The notes under the pieces were generated by a model that did no database searches, was not told the origin of the DNA, and was given only the letters and a program-made list of their open reading frames with translations. A DNA stretch of 64,000 nt from an uncultured Tateyamaria sp. (lineage in GTDB: Bacteria > Pseudomonadota > Alphaproteobacteria > Rhodobacterales > Rhodobacteraceae), in assembly GCA_947501275.1 (NCBI GenBank), contig CANMVD010000001.1, positions 992,001 through 1,056,000 on the forward strand, in the 5' to 3' direction. This document shows positions 1 to 8,739 of the stretch, one piece after another. The position numbers and the translations under genes were made by a program. The stretch's first letter is position 1. Every line of letters begins with the position of its first letter.

Positions 1-1
1 C

Positions 2-70
2 CCAAAGGAAATGTTGGTTCATATTCCGGCGCCGCTGACGCTGGAAGAGGATGCTATTCCGGCGGAATAG
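2..70 (+). CDS. C-terminal end of a gene running off the left edge
   Basis: An open frame enters from the left edge and ends at a TAG at 68-70, giving the last 22 residues of a protein (ending LEEDAIPAE). The residue composition reads like a real C-terminus. It overlaps the 3' end of the minus-strand gene at 54-308 by 17 bases, a tail-to-tail arrangement seen several times in this window. Too little is visible to assign a family. The ATG at 11 is probably internal. Confidence 0.35.
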   Translation, partial: PKEMLVHIPAPLTLEEDAIPAE

Positions 71-308
71 GATCTGTTTGCTGTCGCTGGGTCGCCATTT
101 TGGCGGCCTGGTCCTTGCTGCCGACATGGGTGTTTTCCGACAATATGTCGGCCACCCGTGTGGGCATCGTGCCGAGCTTGTTGGCAATCACGTGATCTGC
201 ATCGCCGGACCATTTGAGGATCCACACAAGGGCGGCATCGGTTGCATTCAGCACCCGGAACTGCGGCGCTATGGCACCGGGTTGCACGTTATTGGACGTC
301 TCAATCAT
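54..308 (-). CDS. small conserved-looking protein with helix-turn-helix-like segment
   Basis: This 84-residue protein starts at an ATG preceded by GGAGAA about eight bases upstream, a good ribosome binding site. Residues of about 26-57 (ALVWILKW..., then IANKLGTMPTRVADILSE) look like two or three helices with a helix-turn-helix flavour. The N- and C-termini are polar and probably disordered. No signal peptide or membrane segment is visible. The family is not recognised; a small DNA-binding or adaptor role is only a guess. It is transcribed away from the SGNH hydrolase gene, with about 160 bases of shared upstream region. Confidence 0.6.
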   Translation of the reverse strand: MIETSNNVQPGAIAPQFRVLNATDAALVWILKWSGDADHVIANKLGTMPTRVADILSENTHVGSKDQAAKMATQRQQTDPIPPE

Positions 309-469
309 GTCTCCGTTCTCCGAAATTTGAGCATATAGCTTCGGATGCCGTCACAATAACAGAATCGTACGCGATCTCGGAGAGATTAACGCTTTGTAAT
401 TTATTAGATTTTTTTGGTTTGTGGTTGACGAGGCATTGACAGCGCCGCATCCGATTTAGTTTGCCGAGT

Positions 470-1120
470 ATGCGTTGGTTGATTTGTCTGTTTCTCTTTC
501 TGACTGCCCCCGCCTTTGCCGAGCCATTGAAGGTGTTGGCTGTGGGCGACAGTGTGCTGGCGTGGCACAAGTGGACTGGGCGCGACATTCCGTCGGTAAT
601 GGGCACGGTCCTAGGTGCGCAGGTCGAAAATGATGCGGTTGCAGGGGCGCGTTTTTCCAACAATTCGGATTTTGGCCGCGCCGTCGGTTTTGATGTGCGC
701 GCGCAGTTTCGGTCTGCTGGATGGGACATCGTTTTGATGAATGGTGGTGCCAATGATTTGCTGGGCACGTGCCGGTGCCGCGCCTGCGAGCGGGAATTAA
801 ACAGCTTAATCTCGTCAGATCTGCGTGGGGAGGTCCCTGATTTCATCGCCAGCGTGTTGGCGACGGGCGCGCGTGTGATCTGGATGGGGTACTATGCCAG
901 TGCGCGTTCCGGTCAGTTCGAAGGATGTCGTCCATATCTGATTGAGTATGACGCACGCTTGGCCCAACTGGCGGCACGCACGCCCGGCCTGACATTTGTA
1001 GATTCCGAAGACGCTATAGACCCAAGCAATCGCAGTCTGTTTGCCTTTGATGGTATTCATCCCTCTCCGCGCGGGGCGCGACGTATCGGCACCTATCTTG
1101 CGACACGCGCGTTGCCCTAG
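470..1120 (+). CDS. secreted SGNH/GDSL-family hydrolase
   Basis: A 216-residue protein with a signal peptide (residues 1-17, cleavage after AFA), so it should act in the periplasm or outside the cell. The SGNH blocks are present: VGDS with nucleophile Ser28, Gly59 in block II, GGAND with Asn95 in block III, and DGIHPS with Asp194 and His197. These enzymes hydrolyse esters, as lipases, acyl or acetyl esterases, or thioesterases; the substrate cannot be told. The ATG at 470 is preferred over an in-frame TTG at 461 because it begins a classic signal peptide. mtgA follows 35 bases downstream on the same strand, so a role in envelope or peptidoglycan acyl turnover is possible but unproven. Confidence 0.85.
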   Translation: MRWLICLFLFLTAPAFAEPLKVLAVGDSVLAWHKWTGRDIPSVMGTVLGAQVENDAVAGARFSNNSDFGRAVGFDVRAQFRSAGWDIVLMNGGANDLLGTCRCRACERELNSLISSDLRGEVPDFIASVLATGARVIWMGYYASARSGQFEGCRPYLIEYDARLAQLAARTPGLTFVDSEDAIDPSNRSLFAFDGIHPSPRGARRIGTYLATRALP

Positions 1121-1155
1121 TTCACAGTGGCGCGCCTGCGCCGTATAGCTGTCAC

Positions 1156-1893
1156 ATGGCCAAGACGAGCACCAAGAAAAAGAAAGCACCGACCAAACGC
1201 AAAGCGGTAAAAAAGCCGTTTCGCCCTATACGTTGGACGCTGTGGTGGGGTGTGCGCCTGTTCAGCGTTGCCTTTTTGATCGCAGTGTTTCTGGTTGTTC
1301 TGGGAGCGGTGCTGAACCCGCCGACCACACCCTATATGGCGGCCGAGTCCCGTCGCCTGGGTGGTGTTGATCAGGAATGGGTGCCGATTGAAGAGATCGC
1401 GCCGGTTATGGGTCGTTCGGCTGTCGCGGCGGAGGATGCCAATTTCTGTCTGCATTGGGGGCTTGATCTGGAGGCGATCCGCACGGCGATTGATCAAGGT
1501 GGCGGGCGCGGTGCGTCGACCATCAGCCAGCAAGTCGTCAAAAATGTATATCTGTGGCATGGGCGATCGTGGTTCCGCAAAGTGCTGGAGGCTGGTCTGA
1601 CTCCTTTGGTCGAGGCGATCTGGTCCAAGCGTCGTATTCTAGAGGTGTATCTGAATGTCGCCGAGTTCGATGAAGGTGTGTTTGGGGTCGAGGCGGCGGC
1701 GCGCCATTACTTCGGCGTAGGGCCAGAGGCATTGTCGTCCGTGCAAGCGGCGCGTCTTGCTGCAATATTGCCTGCCCCCAAAACGCGATCGGCCTCGCGC
1801 CCGAGCAATTTCATCCGCAAACGCGCCGCTTCCATCCGCGACGGGGCGGCCACGATCCGCGCGGATGGCCGTGCAGACTGTTTCGACAGTTGA
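1156..1893 (+). CDS. mtgA: monofunctional peptidoglycan transglycosylase
   Basis: Polymerises lipid II into glycan strands at the outer face of the inner membrane. The 245-residue protein has a very basic N-terminus, one membrane anchor (about residues 33-52) and a single GT51 domain. Diagnostic motifs are AAEDANF with catalytic Glu93, STISQQ at 121-126 and KRRILEVYLN at 159-168. No transpeptidase domain follows, and the length fits MtgA rather than a bifunctional penicillin-binding protein. It lies between the SGNH hydrolase and a glutathione transferase gene, all on the plus strand. Confidence 0.93.
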   Translation: MAKTSTKKKKAPTKRKAVKKPFRPIRWTLWWGVRLFSVAFLIAVFLVVLGAVLNPPTTPYMAAESRRLGGVDQEWVPIEEIAPVMGRSAVAAEDANFCLHWGLDLEAIRTAIDQGGGRGASTISQQVVKNVYLWHGRSWFRKVLEAGLTPLVEAIWSKRRILEVYLNVAEFDEGVFGVEAAARHYFGVGPEALSSVQAARLAAILPAPKTRSASRPSNFIRKRAASIRDGAATIRADGRADCFDS

Positions 1894-1949
1894 AAATCCC
1901 TGCGCGGGCGTGCATGGATGCCTGACCCACTGCAATTGCCGGATTGTCC

Positions 1950-2615
1950 ATGGCCCGTCTGTTCCACGTTCCTCTCTCCCCGTTTTGCCGCAAGGTGCGT
2001 CTGAGTCTTGCTGAAAAGAAGATCGAAGTGGAGTTGGTCGAGGAGCGTTATTGGGAGGCCGATCCTGATTTTCTCCGCCGCAATCCGGCTGCCAAAGTGC
2101 CGGTGCTGCGTCTGGATGGCGTGATGATGAGCGAAAGCGCGGCGATTTGTGAATACATCGAAGAGACCCGCCCGGAACCGTCCCTGTTGCCGGCGGACCC
2201 CGCGGAACGACTTGAGGTACGCCGTCTGGTTGGATGGTTTGATGACAAGTTTCACAACGAAGTGACGTCAAAGCTGCTTTATGAGCGGGTGAACAAGAAG
2301 GTCATGGGACAAGGCTTTCCCGACAGTCGCAATGTCAAGGACGGTGCCAAGGCAATTAAATATCACCTCGATTACATGACGTGGCTGCTCGATCATCGCC
2401 GTTGGCTGGCGGGGGACAACATGACGCTGGCCGACTTTGCGGCGGCCGCGCATTTGTCGGCTTTAGACTACATTTCCGATGTGGATTGGAACCGCTCCGA
2501 AGTCGTCAAGGATTGGTATGCGAAAATCAAATCGCGACCTGCTTTCCGCTCGATTTTGGCTGATCAGGTCCCGGGTTTTCCCCCGCCGCGCCATTACAAT
2601 GACCTCGATTTTTGA
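1950..2615 (+). CDS. glutathione S-transferase family protein
   Basis: A 221-residue cytoplasmic protein of the glutathione transferase fold: a thioredoxin-like N-terminal domain (about residues 1-75) beginning with SPFCRKVR, where the Ser/Cys position normally activates glutathione, then VPVL and the ESAAICEYIE motif that contacts the gamma-glutamyl group, and a helical C-terminal domain. The ATG at 1950 is chosen; an in-frame TTG two codons earlier has no advantage. The substrate is unknown; members conjugate, isomerise or reduce small electrophiles. It sits 56 bases after mtgA and 66 bases before queG. Confidence 0.9.
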   Translation: MARLFHVPLSPFCRKVRLSLAEKKIEVELVEERYWEADPDFLRRNPAAKVPVLRLDGVMMSESAAICEYIEETRPEPSLLPADPAERLEVRRLVGWFDDKFHNEVTSKLLYERVNKKVMGQGFPDSRNVKDGAKAIKYHLDYMTWLLDHRRWLAGDNMTLADFAAAAHLSALDYISDVDWNRSEVVKDWYAKIKSRPAFRSILADQVPGFPPPRHYNDLDF

Positions 2616-2630
2616 CGTTCGTGCTGTGCT

Positions 2631-2647
2631 GGGGGCTGTCTGCCCCC
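2631..2647. repeat. GC-rich intergenic hairpin of the Rhodobacteraceae type
   Basis: Six G/C base pairs (GGGGGC with GCCCCC) close a five-base loop between the glutathione transferase gene and queG. It is followed by a short C-rich block and then TATTTTTGG just upstream of queG. From general knowledge, similar GGGGGC...GCCCCC segments followed by an AT-rich stretch recur between genes in roseobacters. There is no directly adjoining T-run, so it is not a clear terminator; it may be a dispersed repeat or a transcript-stabilising hairpin. Confidence 0.5.
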
Positions 2648-2681
2648 AGACCCCCGATGGTATTTTTGGTCAGAAGAAACC

Positions 2682-3707
2682 ATGTCTTTGAAAAAGGCGG
2701 TCATTGCACGCGCGCATGAAGAGGGGTTTGTGGCTGCGCGTGTTTGTCGCCCCGATGCCGTGCCTGATGTTGGTGCGCGTTTGAGCGCATTTGTTGAGGC
2801 GGGGTATCATGGGCAGATGGCATGGATGGCCGAGCGGATGCATTGGCGTTCTGACCCGTCTGTTCTGTGGCCTGAAGCCCGATCGGTGCTGATGTTGGCC
2901 GAAAGCTATGCGCCAGAGCATGATCCACTGGCCGTGCTACAACGCCCTGAATTGGCGGCTGTGTCTGTCTATGCCCAGGGCCGCGACTACCACGACATCG
3001 TCAAAAAGCGCCTGAAGCGATTGGCGCGCTGGCTGATTGCAGAGGCGGGCGGGCAAGTGAAAGTGTTTGTCGACACCGCCCCCGTTCCCGAGAAAGCGTT
3101 GGGGGCGGCATCTGGCCTTGGCTGGCAAGGCAAACACACCAATTTGGTGAGCCGGGATTGGGGCAATTGGTCCTTTTTAGGATCTATTTTTACGACACTG
3201 GAGTTGGAGCCGGACCCACCGGAAGTGGATCATTGCGGGTCGTGCCGCGCCTGTTTGGATGTGTGCCCGACGGATGCGTTTCCCGAGCCCTACAAGCTCG
3301 ACGCACGTCGCTGCATTTCCTATCTCACGATTGAGCATAAGGGGCCCGTGCCAGAGGATTTGCGCGCTGCCATGGGCAATCGGATTTACGGGTGTGATGA
3401 TTGCCTGGCAGTCTGCCCATGGAACAAGTTTGCCGCTGCGGCAAGTGATTTGCGCTATCATGGAGCGGTGGGCGCACCGCCTTTGGCTGAGCTTGCGGCC
3501 CTTGACGATGCGGCGTTTCGGGCGCGGTTCTCTGGCTCACCCATCAAGCGGATCGGCCGCAATCGGTTTGTGCGTAACGTGTTGTATGCTATCGGGAATT
3601 CTGGTGTCGCAGATCTGCGCAATGTTGCCGCAGGTTTGCTTGACGATCCGGATGTGGCGGTCGCAGATGCGGCAGCTTGGGCGTGTGCCCAGCTGGGCGA
3701 AGGATAA
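2682..3707 (+). CDS. queG: epoxyqueuosine reductase QueG
   Basis: Catalyses the last step of queuosine synthesis, reducing epoxyqueuosine at tRNA position 34 with a cobalamin cofactor and two [4Fe-4S] clusters. The 341-residue protein shows the ferredoxin-like Cys pattern C185-x2-C188-x2-C191-x3-C195 and the second set C238, C241, C245, plus a further Cys in the intervening RRC. The C-terminal 40 residues resemble the HEAT-like repeat found in the family. The length is typical. The stop is six bases before the next gene's start, so it may be co-transcribed with the hydantoinase gene, although no functional link is known. Confidence 0.93.
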   Translation: MSLKKAVIARAHEEGFVAARVCRPDAVPDVGARLSAFVEAGYHGQMAWMAERMHWRSDPSVLWPEARSVLMLAESYAPEHDPLAVLQRPELAAVSVYAQGRDYHDIVKKRLKRLARWLIAEAGGQVKVFVDTAPVPEKALGAASGLGWQGKHTNLVSRDWGNWSFLGSIFTTLELEPDPPEVDHCGSCRACLDVCPTDAFPEPYKLDARRCISYLTIEHKGPVPEDLRAAMGNRIYGCDDCLAVCPWNKFAAAASDLRYHGAVGAPPLAELAALDDAAFRARFSGSPIKRIGRNRFVRNVLYAIGNSGVADLRNVAAGLLDDPDVAVADAAAWACAQLGEG

Positions 3708-3713
3708 GCGGTT

Positions 3714-5705
3714 ATGACCATATTGCTGGGTGTCGATACGGGCGGGACCTACACCGATGCGGTTTTGATCCGCGATGAGACAGAAGTCATTGCCCGCGCC
3801 AAGGCCCTGACAACACGTCATGATTTGGCAGTTGGTGTTGGTGCGGCAGTGCGCGCTGCGCTGCAGGACAGTGGCGTTGCGCCGGATGATATTGCCATGG
3901 CGTCCTTGTCCACCACTCTTGCGACCAATGCCCTGGTCGAAGGGCAGGGCGGGCGCGTTGGCCTGATCCTGATCGGATTTCGGCCCCGTGATTTGGAAAG
4001 CCACGGATTGCAGGACGCTCTTGGGCGAGACCCTGTGTGTGTCATTGGCGGTGGTCACACGCATGACGGATCTGAGGCAGCAGCCCTCGATACGATTGCG
4101 CTATCTGCCTTTTTAGAGAGGCATAAGTCGGATGTTAGTGGGTTTGCTGTGGCTGGTCTTTTTGCGACGCGCAATCCGGCGCACGAGCAAAGCGCGATTG
4201 AGTTGGTGGCATCTGTGACGGGTCGTCCTGTCTCTGCCTCATATCAACTGTCTGCCAAGCTGGGTGGCCCGAAGCGGGCACTGACGGCCCTGTTGAATGC
4301 GCGTTTGATCGGGATGATTGATGCGTTGATCGGGCGGGCGGAAGCTGTGTTGCGTGATATCGGCGTGCAAGCGCCAATGATGGTTGTGCGTGGTGACGGG
4401 GCGCTGATGTCATTGGATCAGGCACGCGCCGGGCCCATCGAGACAATCCTGAGTGGTCCCGCTGCATCTATCGTCGGCGCGCGGTGGCTAACGGGCGCAG
4501 AACATGCGTTGGTCAGCGACATTGGCGGGACGACCACGGATGTGGCAATGTTGCGAGATGGCCGTCCCGCGATTGATCCTGATGGTGCCCGCGTTGGCCG
4601 CTATCGCACAATGGTTGAAGCCGTTGAGATGCGTACGACGGGTTTGGGTGGTGATAGTGAGGTGCATTTCGTAGCCGAAGGGTTGCGTGGAGGCGTGACT
4701 CTTGGGCCACGCCGTGTGGTGCCTGTGTCTTTGCTGGCCCACGAGGTTCCGGGTGTTGTTATACCTGTGCTTGAGGCCCAGATCCGCAGTGCTGTGCCGG
4801 GCGAACATGACGGGCGGTTTGTGCGTGCGGTGCCGGGCGTCCAGGCAGATGGCCTGGCCGACCGCGAAGTGGCGTTGCTTGGCCGGATCGGCGACAGTGT
4901 GCATCCGCTTGGTGCCGTTCTGACCACGCGGATGGAGCATGCGGCTCTGAAGCGGTTGGTGGAGCGGGGGTTGGTTCAAATCTCTGCGGTGACGCCATCA
5001 GATGCCAGCCATGTGCTGGGTCGTTTGAGTGGGTGGGATACAGACGCGGCCCGTATGGCATTGGCGTTGTTCGGGCGCCGCCGCACGGGTGCGGGCAATG
5101 TGTTGGCAGAAGACCCAGCACACATGGCGCAGATGATCGTGGATAGGTTGACCCATCAGACGGGCCTTGTCCTGCTTGAGGCAGGTCTGCGTGCAGATGG
5201 ATTGGATGAGAGTCTTGCGGGGCATGTGTTGATGCAACGCGGTTTGAATGACGAGACGGGAACAGTGCGGGTGCAGACAGGTCTGAATGTGCCTGTTGTT
5301 GGACTGGGTGCATCGGCTGCAAGTTACTACCCTGCCGTGGGAGAATTGTTGGGTACGCAGATGATCTTGCCCGCCGATGCCGGGGTTGCCAATGCGATTG
5401 GCGCTGTGGTGGGGCGGGTCGCCATGCGTCGGGAAGGGACCGTCACAGCTCCGGCAGAGGGGCGTTACCGCGTGCATCTGGCGCAAGGGCCCGAGGACTT
5501 TGGCAGTTCGGAGGCGGCTTTGGCGCGGTTGGAACAGATCTTGCGCGCCGATGCTGTGACTGCGGCAGAAGCGGCCGGGGCGCGCGATATCGAAGTGCAC
5601 ATTGATCGCGATATCAGGACGGCCCAAACCGAAGCGCGCGAGATTTTTGTAGAAGCGACGATTAGTGTTGAGGCGACCGGACGGCCTCGCGTAGCGCAAA
5701 ATTGA
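3714..5705 (+). CDS. hydantoinase/oxoprolinase family protein, HyuA type
   Basis: A 663-residue protein with the actin-like ATPase layout of HyuA/5-oxoprolinase subunit A: an N-terminal VDTGGTYTDAV phosphate loop and a second SDIGGTTTDVA loop near residue 265. Family members perform ATP-dependent opening of hydantoins, 5-oxoproline or related rings, or carboxylation of ketones. HyuA normally works with a HyuB partner; none is encoded next to it, and the following gene is unrelated. It starts six bases after queG with no long gap. The exact substrate cannot be read from the sequence. Confidence 0.85.
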   Translation: MTILLGVDTGGTYTDAVLIRDETEVIARAKALTTRHDLAVGVGAAVRAALQDSGVAPDDIAMASLSTTLATNALVEGQGGRVGLILIGFRPRDLESHGLQDALGRDPVCVIGGGHTHDGSEAAALDTIALSAFLERHKSDVSGFAVAGLFATRNPAHEQSAIELVASVTGRPVSASYQLSAKLGGPKRALTALLNARLIGMIDALIGRAEAVLRDIGVQAPMMVVRGDGALMSLDQARAGPIETILSGPAASIVGARWLTGAEHALVSDIGGTTTDVAMLRDGRPAIDPDGARVGRYRTMVEAVEMRTTGLGGDSEVHFVAEGLRGGVTLGPRRVVPVSLLAHEVPGVVIPVLEAQIRSAVPGEHDGRFVRAVPGVQADGLADREVALLGRIGDSVHPLGAVLTTRMEHAALKRLVERGLVQISAVTPSDASHVLGRLSGWDTDAARMALALFGRRRTGAGNVLAEDPAHMAQMIVDRLTHQTGLVLLEAGLRADGLDESLAGHVLMQRGLNDETGTVRVQTGLNVPVVGLGASAASYYPAVGELLGTQMILPADAGVANAIGAVVGRVAMRREGTVTAPAEGRYRVHLAQGPEDFGSSEAALARLEQILRADAVTAAEAAGARDIEVHIDRDIRTAQTEAREIFVEATISVEATGRPRVAQN

Positions 5706-5727
5706 GCCCGTAAAGTCAGGAATCCAC

Positions 5728-5740
5728 TACTATAGGGAGA
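5728..5740 (+). promoter_or_regulatory. possible promoter element containing TACTATAGGGAGA
   Basis: TACTATAGGGAGA lies 74 bases before the start of the unknown gene at 5814. TACTAT is a reasonable sigma-70-type -10 box for that gene. The same bases match 12 of 13 positions of the initiation part of the T7 phage promoter, but the upstream recognition part does not match, so a phage polymerase site is unlikely. Confidence 0.3.
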
Positions 5741-5813
5741 AAGCGCGCTGCGTTATCTTTGAGACACGCCATTTTCTACCAAAATTGCACCTTTTTGTTC
5801 TTTGGAGACTGCC

Positions 5814-6563
5814 ATGCCCACCATTACTGCTGCCAAAGTGACCACGTTCGGGACATCCAATAACCGTCTGGAATTCGAAATCGAAGCTGTGATTGACGGC
5901 AACGATGCTGCCCCAGTCGTGTATGGGTTCAATGTATCAGACAACAAGCATTGCGTGGCCTCCTACAAGACGGGTGGATCGACCCCAACGGCTGCGCCTC
6001 CGGGCACGCCAAACACGCTCGTGGCCATGTCCGCGTCAGATTTCAGCGTTGCTTTTCGCGAATATGGTCGATTAATAGCCGCCAAAATGGTTGGCGAGGA
6101 CCCAGCCACATTTGATCCATCAGACGATGAAAATCGCATCCAAACCAAAAGCATCGCATTTGTGAGTGATCGCGACAGCCTCAGCAACAATGTCCACTGC
6201 TATCCCGTGTGGATATCGGACGCTCTCACTCCGAAATGCGTGGAGTTGGATTTTACCCAGTTCAACCACTTCAAAGCAGTGACAAAGTACTTGTTTCGCC
6301 ATGCCGGCGGGAGTTTGACCAATCAAGTCTCAACAGCGCGCACATCTTGGACGGCCATCAAAGCGTATGTCACTGCGCGTGCAGGTCAGGACAATCAGTT
6401 GCTGAGCGAATTGGAAGTTTCGATGTTGAACACGCGGCTGAAACCGGCAGCCAGTACTGCCATGCCTGGCATCGTCAGGGACGACGACAGGGACATTAAA
6501 AGCACTGTAGGCAAGGCGCGGGGCCTAGCGGCGACACCGGGTGGTTACCGCAGCACAGGCTAG
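5814..6563 (+). CDS. protein of unknown function, 249 residues
   Basis: Begins at an ATG with GGAG seven bases upstream; an in-frame TTG at 5802 is discounted. No signal peptide or membrane segment is visible. The N-terminal part (TITAAKVTTF..., EFEIEAVIDG) looks beta-rich, the middle contains WTAIKAYVTARAG, and the last 40 residues are basic and low in order. No catalytic motif is recognised. It is a single gene, between hyuA and the convergent msrA/msrB pair. Base composition is somewhat more AT-rich than its neighbours, which may indicate a separate origin, though this was not measured. Confidence 0.7.
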   Translation: MPTITAAKVTTFGTSNNRLEFEIEAVIDGNDAAPVVYGFNVSDNKHCVASYKTGGSTPTAAPPGTPNTLVAMSASDFSVAFREYGRLIAAKMVGEDPATFDPSDDENRIQTKSIAFVSDRDSLSNNVHCYPVWISDALTPKCVELDFTQFNHFKAVTKYLFRHAGGSLTNQVSTARTSWTAIKAYVTARAGQDNQLLSELEVSMLNTRLKPAASTAMPGIVRDDDRDIKSTVGKARGLAATPGGYRSTG

Positions 6564-6639
6564 TCGCAAATGCGTACTGCCCCACGCTGGTTCAGTGCGG
6601 GGCAAAACAGATTCAAAACTCGCCAGCACGCAGATGCGT

Positions 6640-7146
6640 TTACTCGGCCGCGCGTTTGGGCAAAGTCCAGTCAGGGCGGACGAAGTGGCACGTGTAGCCG
6701 TTGGGAATACGCTCCAAGTAATCCTGATGCTCTGGCTCTGCTTCCCAGAAATCACCAACGGGTTCGACTTCGGTCACGACCTTGCCGGGCCACAGTCCTG
6801 AGGCATCGACATCGGCGATTGTGTCCAGCGCTACCTTTTTTTGTACGTCGTCCACATAGTAAATTGCAGAACGATAACTTAGGCCGCGGTCATTGCCTTG
6901 CCGGTTAGGCGTGGTCGGATCGTGGATTTGAAAGAAGAACTCCAGCAACTCGCGGAATGACACGATGGATGGATCATAGATGATCTCGATCCCCTCGGCG
7001 TGGGTGCCGTGGTTGCGATATGTCGCGTTTGGTACATCGCCGCCAGTGTATCCTACGCGGGTGCCAATGATACCGGGGCGTTTGCGGATCAGATCCTGCA
7101 TTCCCCAAAAACATCCTCCCGCCAGTACTGCGCGTGCTTGGCTCAT
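6640..7146 (-). CDS. msrA: peptide-methionine (S)-S-oxide reductase
   Basis: Repairs the S-epimer of methionine sulfoxide in proteins and free methionine. The 168-residue protein carries the GGCFWG active site with catalytic Cys12 and the conserved RVGYTGG and HAEGIEI segments; a further Cys153 near the C-terminus could resolve the sulfenic acid. No signal peptide, so cytoplasmic. The start overlaps the stop of msrB by four bases, so the two repair enzymes are translationally coupled in one operon. Confidence 0.95.
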   Translation of the reverse strand: MSQARAVLAGGCFWGMQDLIRKRPGIIGTRVGYTGGDVPNATYRNHGTHAEGIEIIYDPSIVSFRELLEFFFQIHDPTTPNRQGNDRGLSYRSAIYYVDDVQKKVALDTIADVDASGLWPGKVVTEVEPVGDFWEAEPEHQDYLERIPNGYTCHFVRPDWTLPKRAAE

Positions 7147-7592
7147 GCCACGTCCTCCACTTGATCCAGATATTGTCCGTAACCTTCGGCTTCCATGTCA
7201 TCACGATGAACAAACCGCAGGGATGCGGAGTTGATGCAATAGCGCAGCCCGCCGCGGTCGCGTGGTCCGTCCGGGAACACGTGCCCGAGATGACTGTCGC
7301 CATATTTCGAGCGCACTTCCGTTCGGGTCATCCCGAGAGTCGTATCGCTGAACTCCTCGACATGGGCGGCTTCGATTGGCTTGGTAAAAGATGGCCAGCC
7401 GCAGCCGCTTTCGTATTTATCAGACGATGCAAACAGCGGTTCGCCGGATACGATGTCGACGTAAATCCCTGGCTCCTTGTTGCGCAGCAGCTTGCCGGTG
7501 CCTGGCCGTTCTGTCCCGCTTTCTTGTGTGACGTAAAATTCTTCTGGTGACAGGGTCGCGATCACGTCGGGATTTTTGGTGTATGTGGTCAT
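7143..7592 (-). CDS. msrB: peptide-methionine (R)-S-oxide reductase
   Basis: Reduces the R-epimer of methionine sulfoxide, complementing MsrA. The 149-residue protein has SGCGWPSF with Cys64, [10 protein letters not shown] and RYCINSASL with catalytic Cys119. The two CxxC zinc-binding pairs of many MsrB proteins are absent, so this is the zinc-free form. First gene of the msrB-msrA operon, with a four-base overlap to msrA. Confidence 0.95.
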   Translation of the reverse strand: MTTYTKNPDVIATLSPEEFYVTQESGTERPGTGKLLRNKEPGIYVDIVSGEPLFASSDKYESGCGWPSFTKPIEAAHVEEFSDTTLGMTRTEVRSKYGDSHLGHVFPDGPRDRGGLRYCINSASLRFVHRDDMEAEGYGQYLDQVEDVA

Positions 7593-7713
7593 GTGCTCTC
7601 CGATCTCATACGCTCTTGCCCCTATATTTGGCGCAATATGTGCGAATTGAAAGGGGGTGACGATGCAGCGTGCGGCCCTATGTGTTCATATGAGAGGAAA
7701 CAGGAGCCGGGTC

Positions 7714-8241
7714 ATGTTGCGCGCTATCTTAACTTCCATTGCTATTTGGCTGTCCGGGCAGGGGGCTTGGGCCGCGGGATTTCAGGCGCAATTCGAGTCC
7801 ATCGACGGAGGTACATTGAACCTGGCGGATTGGGCCGGGCGGCCCATTCTGGTCGTAAACACGGCTTCGCGCTGCGCCTTTACCGATCAATACGAAGCTC
7901 TGCAGGCCCTCTATGATACCTATCGCGCCGACGGATTAATCGTTTTGGCCGTCCCGTCGAATGATTTTCGACAGGAACTGGCGTCAGGCGCGGAGGTTCA
8001 GGCGTTTTGCGAGCTGACCTATGGGATTGATATGCCGATGACGGATATCACGTCTGTAACGGGGCGCACCGCGCACCCGTTCTACCGGGACGTCAAGGAT
8101 GTGTCGGGTTTTGCGCCGACATGGAACTTCAACAAAGTGCTGATTGCGCCGGATGGCACAATCGCTGGCACGTGGCGGTCGCGCACCGGGCCGATGTCTG
8201 GCGATATCCGGCGTGCGATTGAAGCTGCGTTGCGGCCTTAG
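7714..8241 (+). CDS. exported glutathione peroxidase-family protein
   Basis: A 175-residue thiol peroxidase with a signal peptide (residues 1-20, cleavage after AWA) that should reduce peroxides in the periplasm. Conserved landmarks are NTASRC with peroxidatic Cys54, the PSNDF loop (Asp where Gln is usual in the family) and WNFNK with Trp137 and Asn138. The ATG at 7714 is preferred over upstream in-frame starts because AGGAG lies at 7702-7706 and a signal peptide then begins. It diverges from msrB-msrA, making a small oxidative-damage neighbourhood. Its stop overlaps the convergent gene at 8238-8480 by four bases. Confidence 0.88.
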   Translation: MLRAILTSIAIWLSGQGAWAAGFQAQFESIDGGTLNLADWAGRPILVVNTASRCAFTDQYEALQALYDTYRADGLIVLAVPSNDFRQELASGAEVQAFCELTYGIDMPMTDITSVTGRTAHPFYRDVKDVSGFAPTWNFNKVLIAPDGTIAGTWRSRTGPMSGDIRRAIEAALRP

Positions 8242-8480
8242 GGGCTGCCGCCGGTTGTTGTCGTCGTGGTGGTGTTGTCGCTGCCACCTGCGCCAATCGC
8301 AATTGCTGCTACAGCCAAAACACCGACCGTCGCCGCTGGAGACAATGAACCTGCAAGCAGCTGTCCGTTGGATGGCGGGGGTGGAGGAGTTTCCGGAGGT
8401 GGTGTTGTGGCATCCTGCGCCGCTGCAGAGATGCATTGGGCCGTGACCAGCGCCGTTGCGAGAACGTAAGTGCGAATCAT
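8238..8480 (-). CDS. small exported YjbE/GfcA-like protein with Thr-rich tail
   Basis: An 80-residue protein: signal peptide (about residues 1-20, ending AAAQ), a proline-rich stretch, a hydrophobic segment (VGVLAVAAIAIGAGG) and a terminal run of seven threonines. This layout strongly resembles YjbE/GfcA, the short first protein of the yjbEFGH/gfc polysaccharide operons, which also has a Gly-rich segment followed by a Thr run. The ATG at 8480 is chosen over an upstream in-frame start because it begins the signal peptide. It lies downstream of the yjbF/yjbH genes on the same strand, beyond a terminator. Its exact role is unknown in the family. Confidence 0.65.
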   Translation of the reverse strand: MIRTYVLATALVTAQCISAAAQDATTPPPETPPPPPSNGQLLAGSLSPAATVGVLAVAAIAIGAGGSDNTTTTTTTGGSP

Positions 8481-8689
8481 CTTGGACTGCCTTCTTGTGA
8501 TGAACCAACCGTCAGCACAAGAGTTTGAGCGAGCCGGCCAAAGGTACAATCAAACGGGCAGTGTGCGCGTGAAACGGGTGCTGGATCGCCGATTTTCGCA
8601 TTATGGTCAGCGAAAATTTGCCTCGGCGCATCACATCTGTCGTGAGATGGGGATGCTTTCGTTGTCTGGATGAACACACGTACGAAAAA

Positions 8690-8714
8690 GGGCCCATGCG
8701 GTGTGCATGGGCCC
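8690..8714 (-). terminator. Rho-independent terminator
   Basis: A perfect ten-base-pair stem (GGGCCCATGC with GCATGGGCCC) around a five-base loop, followed in the minus-strand sense by TTTTT (the A-run at 8685-8689). It lies 26 bases after the stop of the YjbE-like gene at 8740-8970 and should end that transcript, leaving the gene at 8238-8480 to its own promoter or to read-through. Confidence 0.85.
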
Positions 8715-8739
8715 TATAAAAGTCAACTGTTTCGGAGGC

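Noticed and set aside
1639-2271. 210-codon minus-strand frame between mtgA and the transferase gene
   Set aside because: Antisense to two recognised genes and Arg/Pro-rich.
5728-5740. Functional T7-like phage promoter
   Set aside because: Only the initiation part matches; the bases read by a phage polymerase (-17 to -8 region) do not, and no phage genes lie nearby.
6578-6604. Possible hairpin TGCCCCAC/GTGCGGGGCA after the unknown gene
   Set aside because: Bulged stem with no T-run on either side, so not counted as a terminator.
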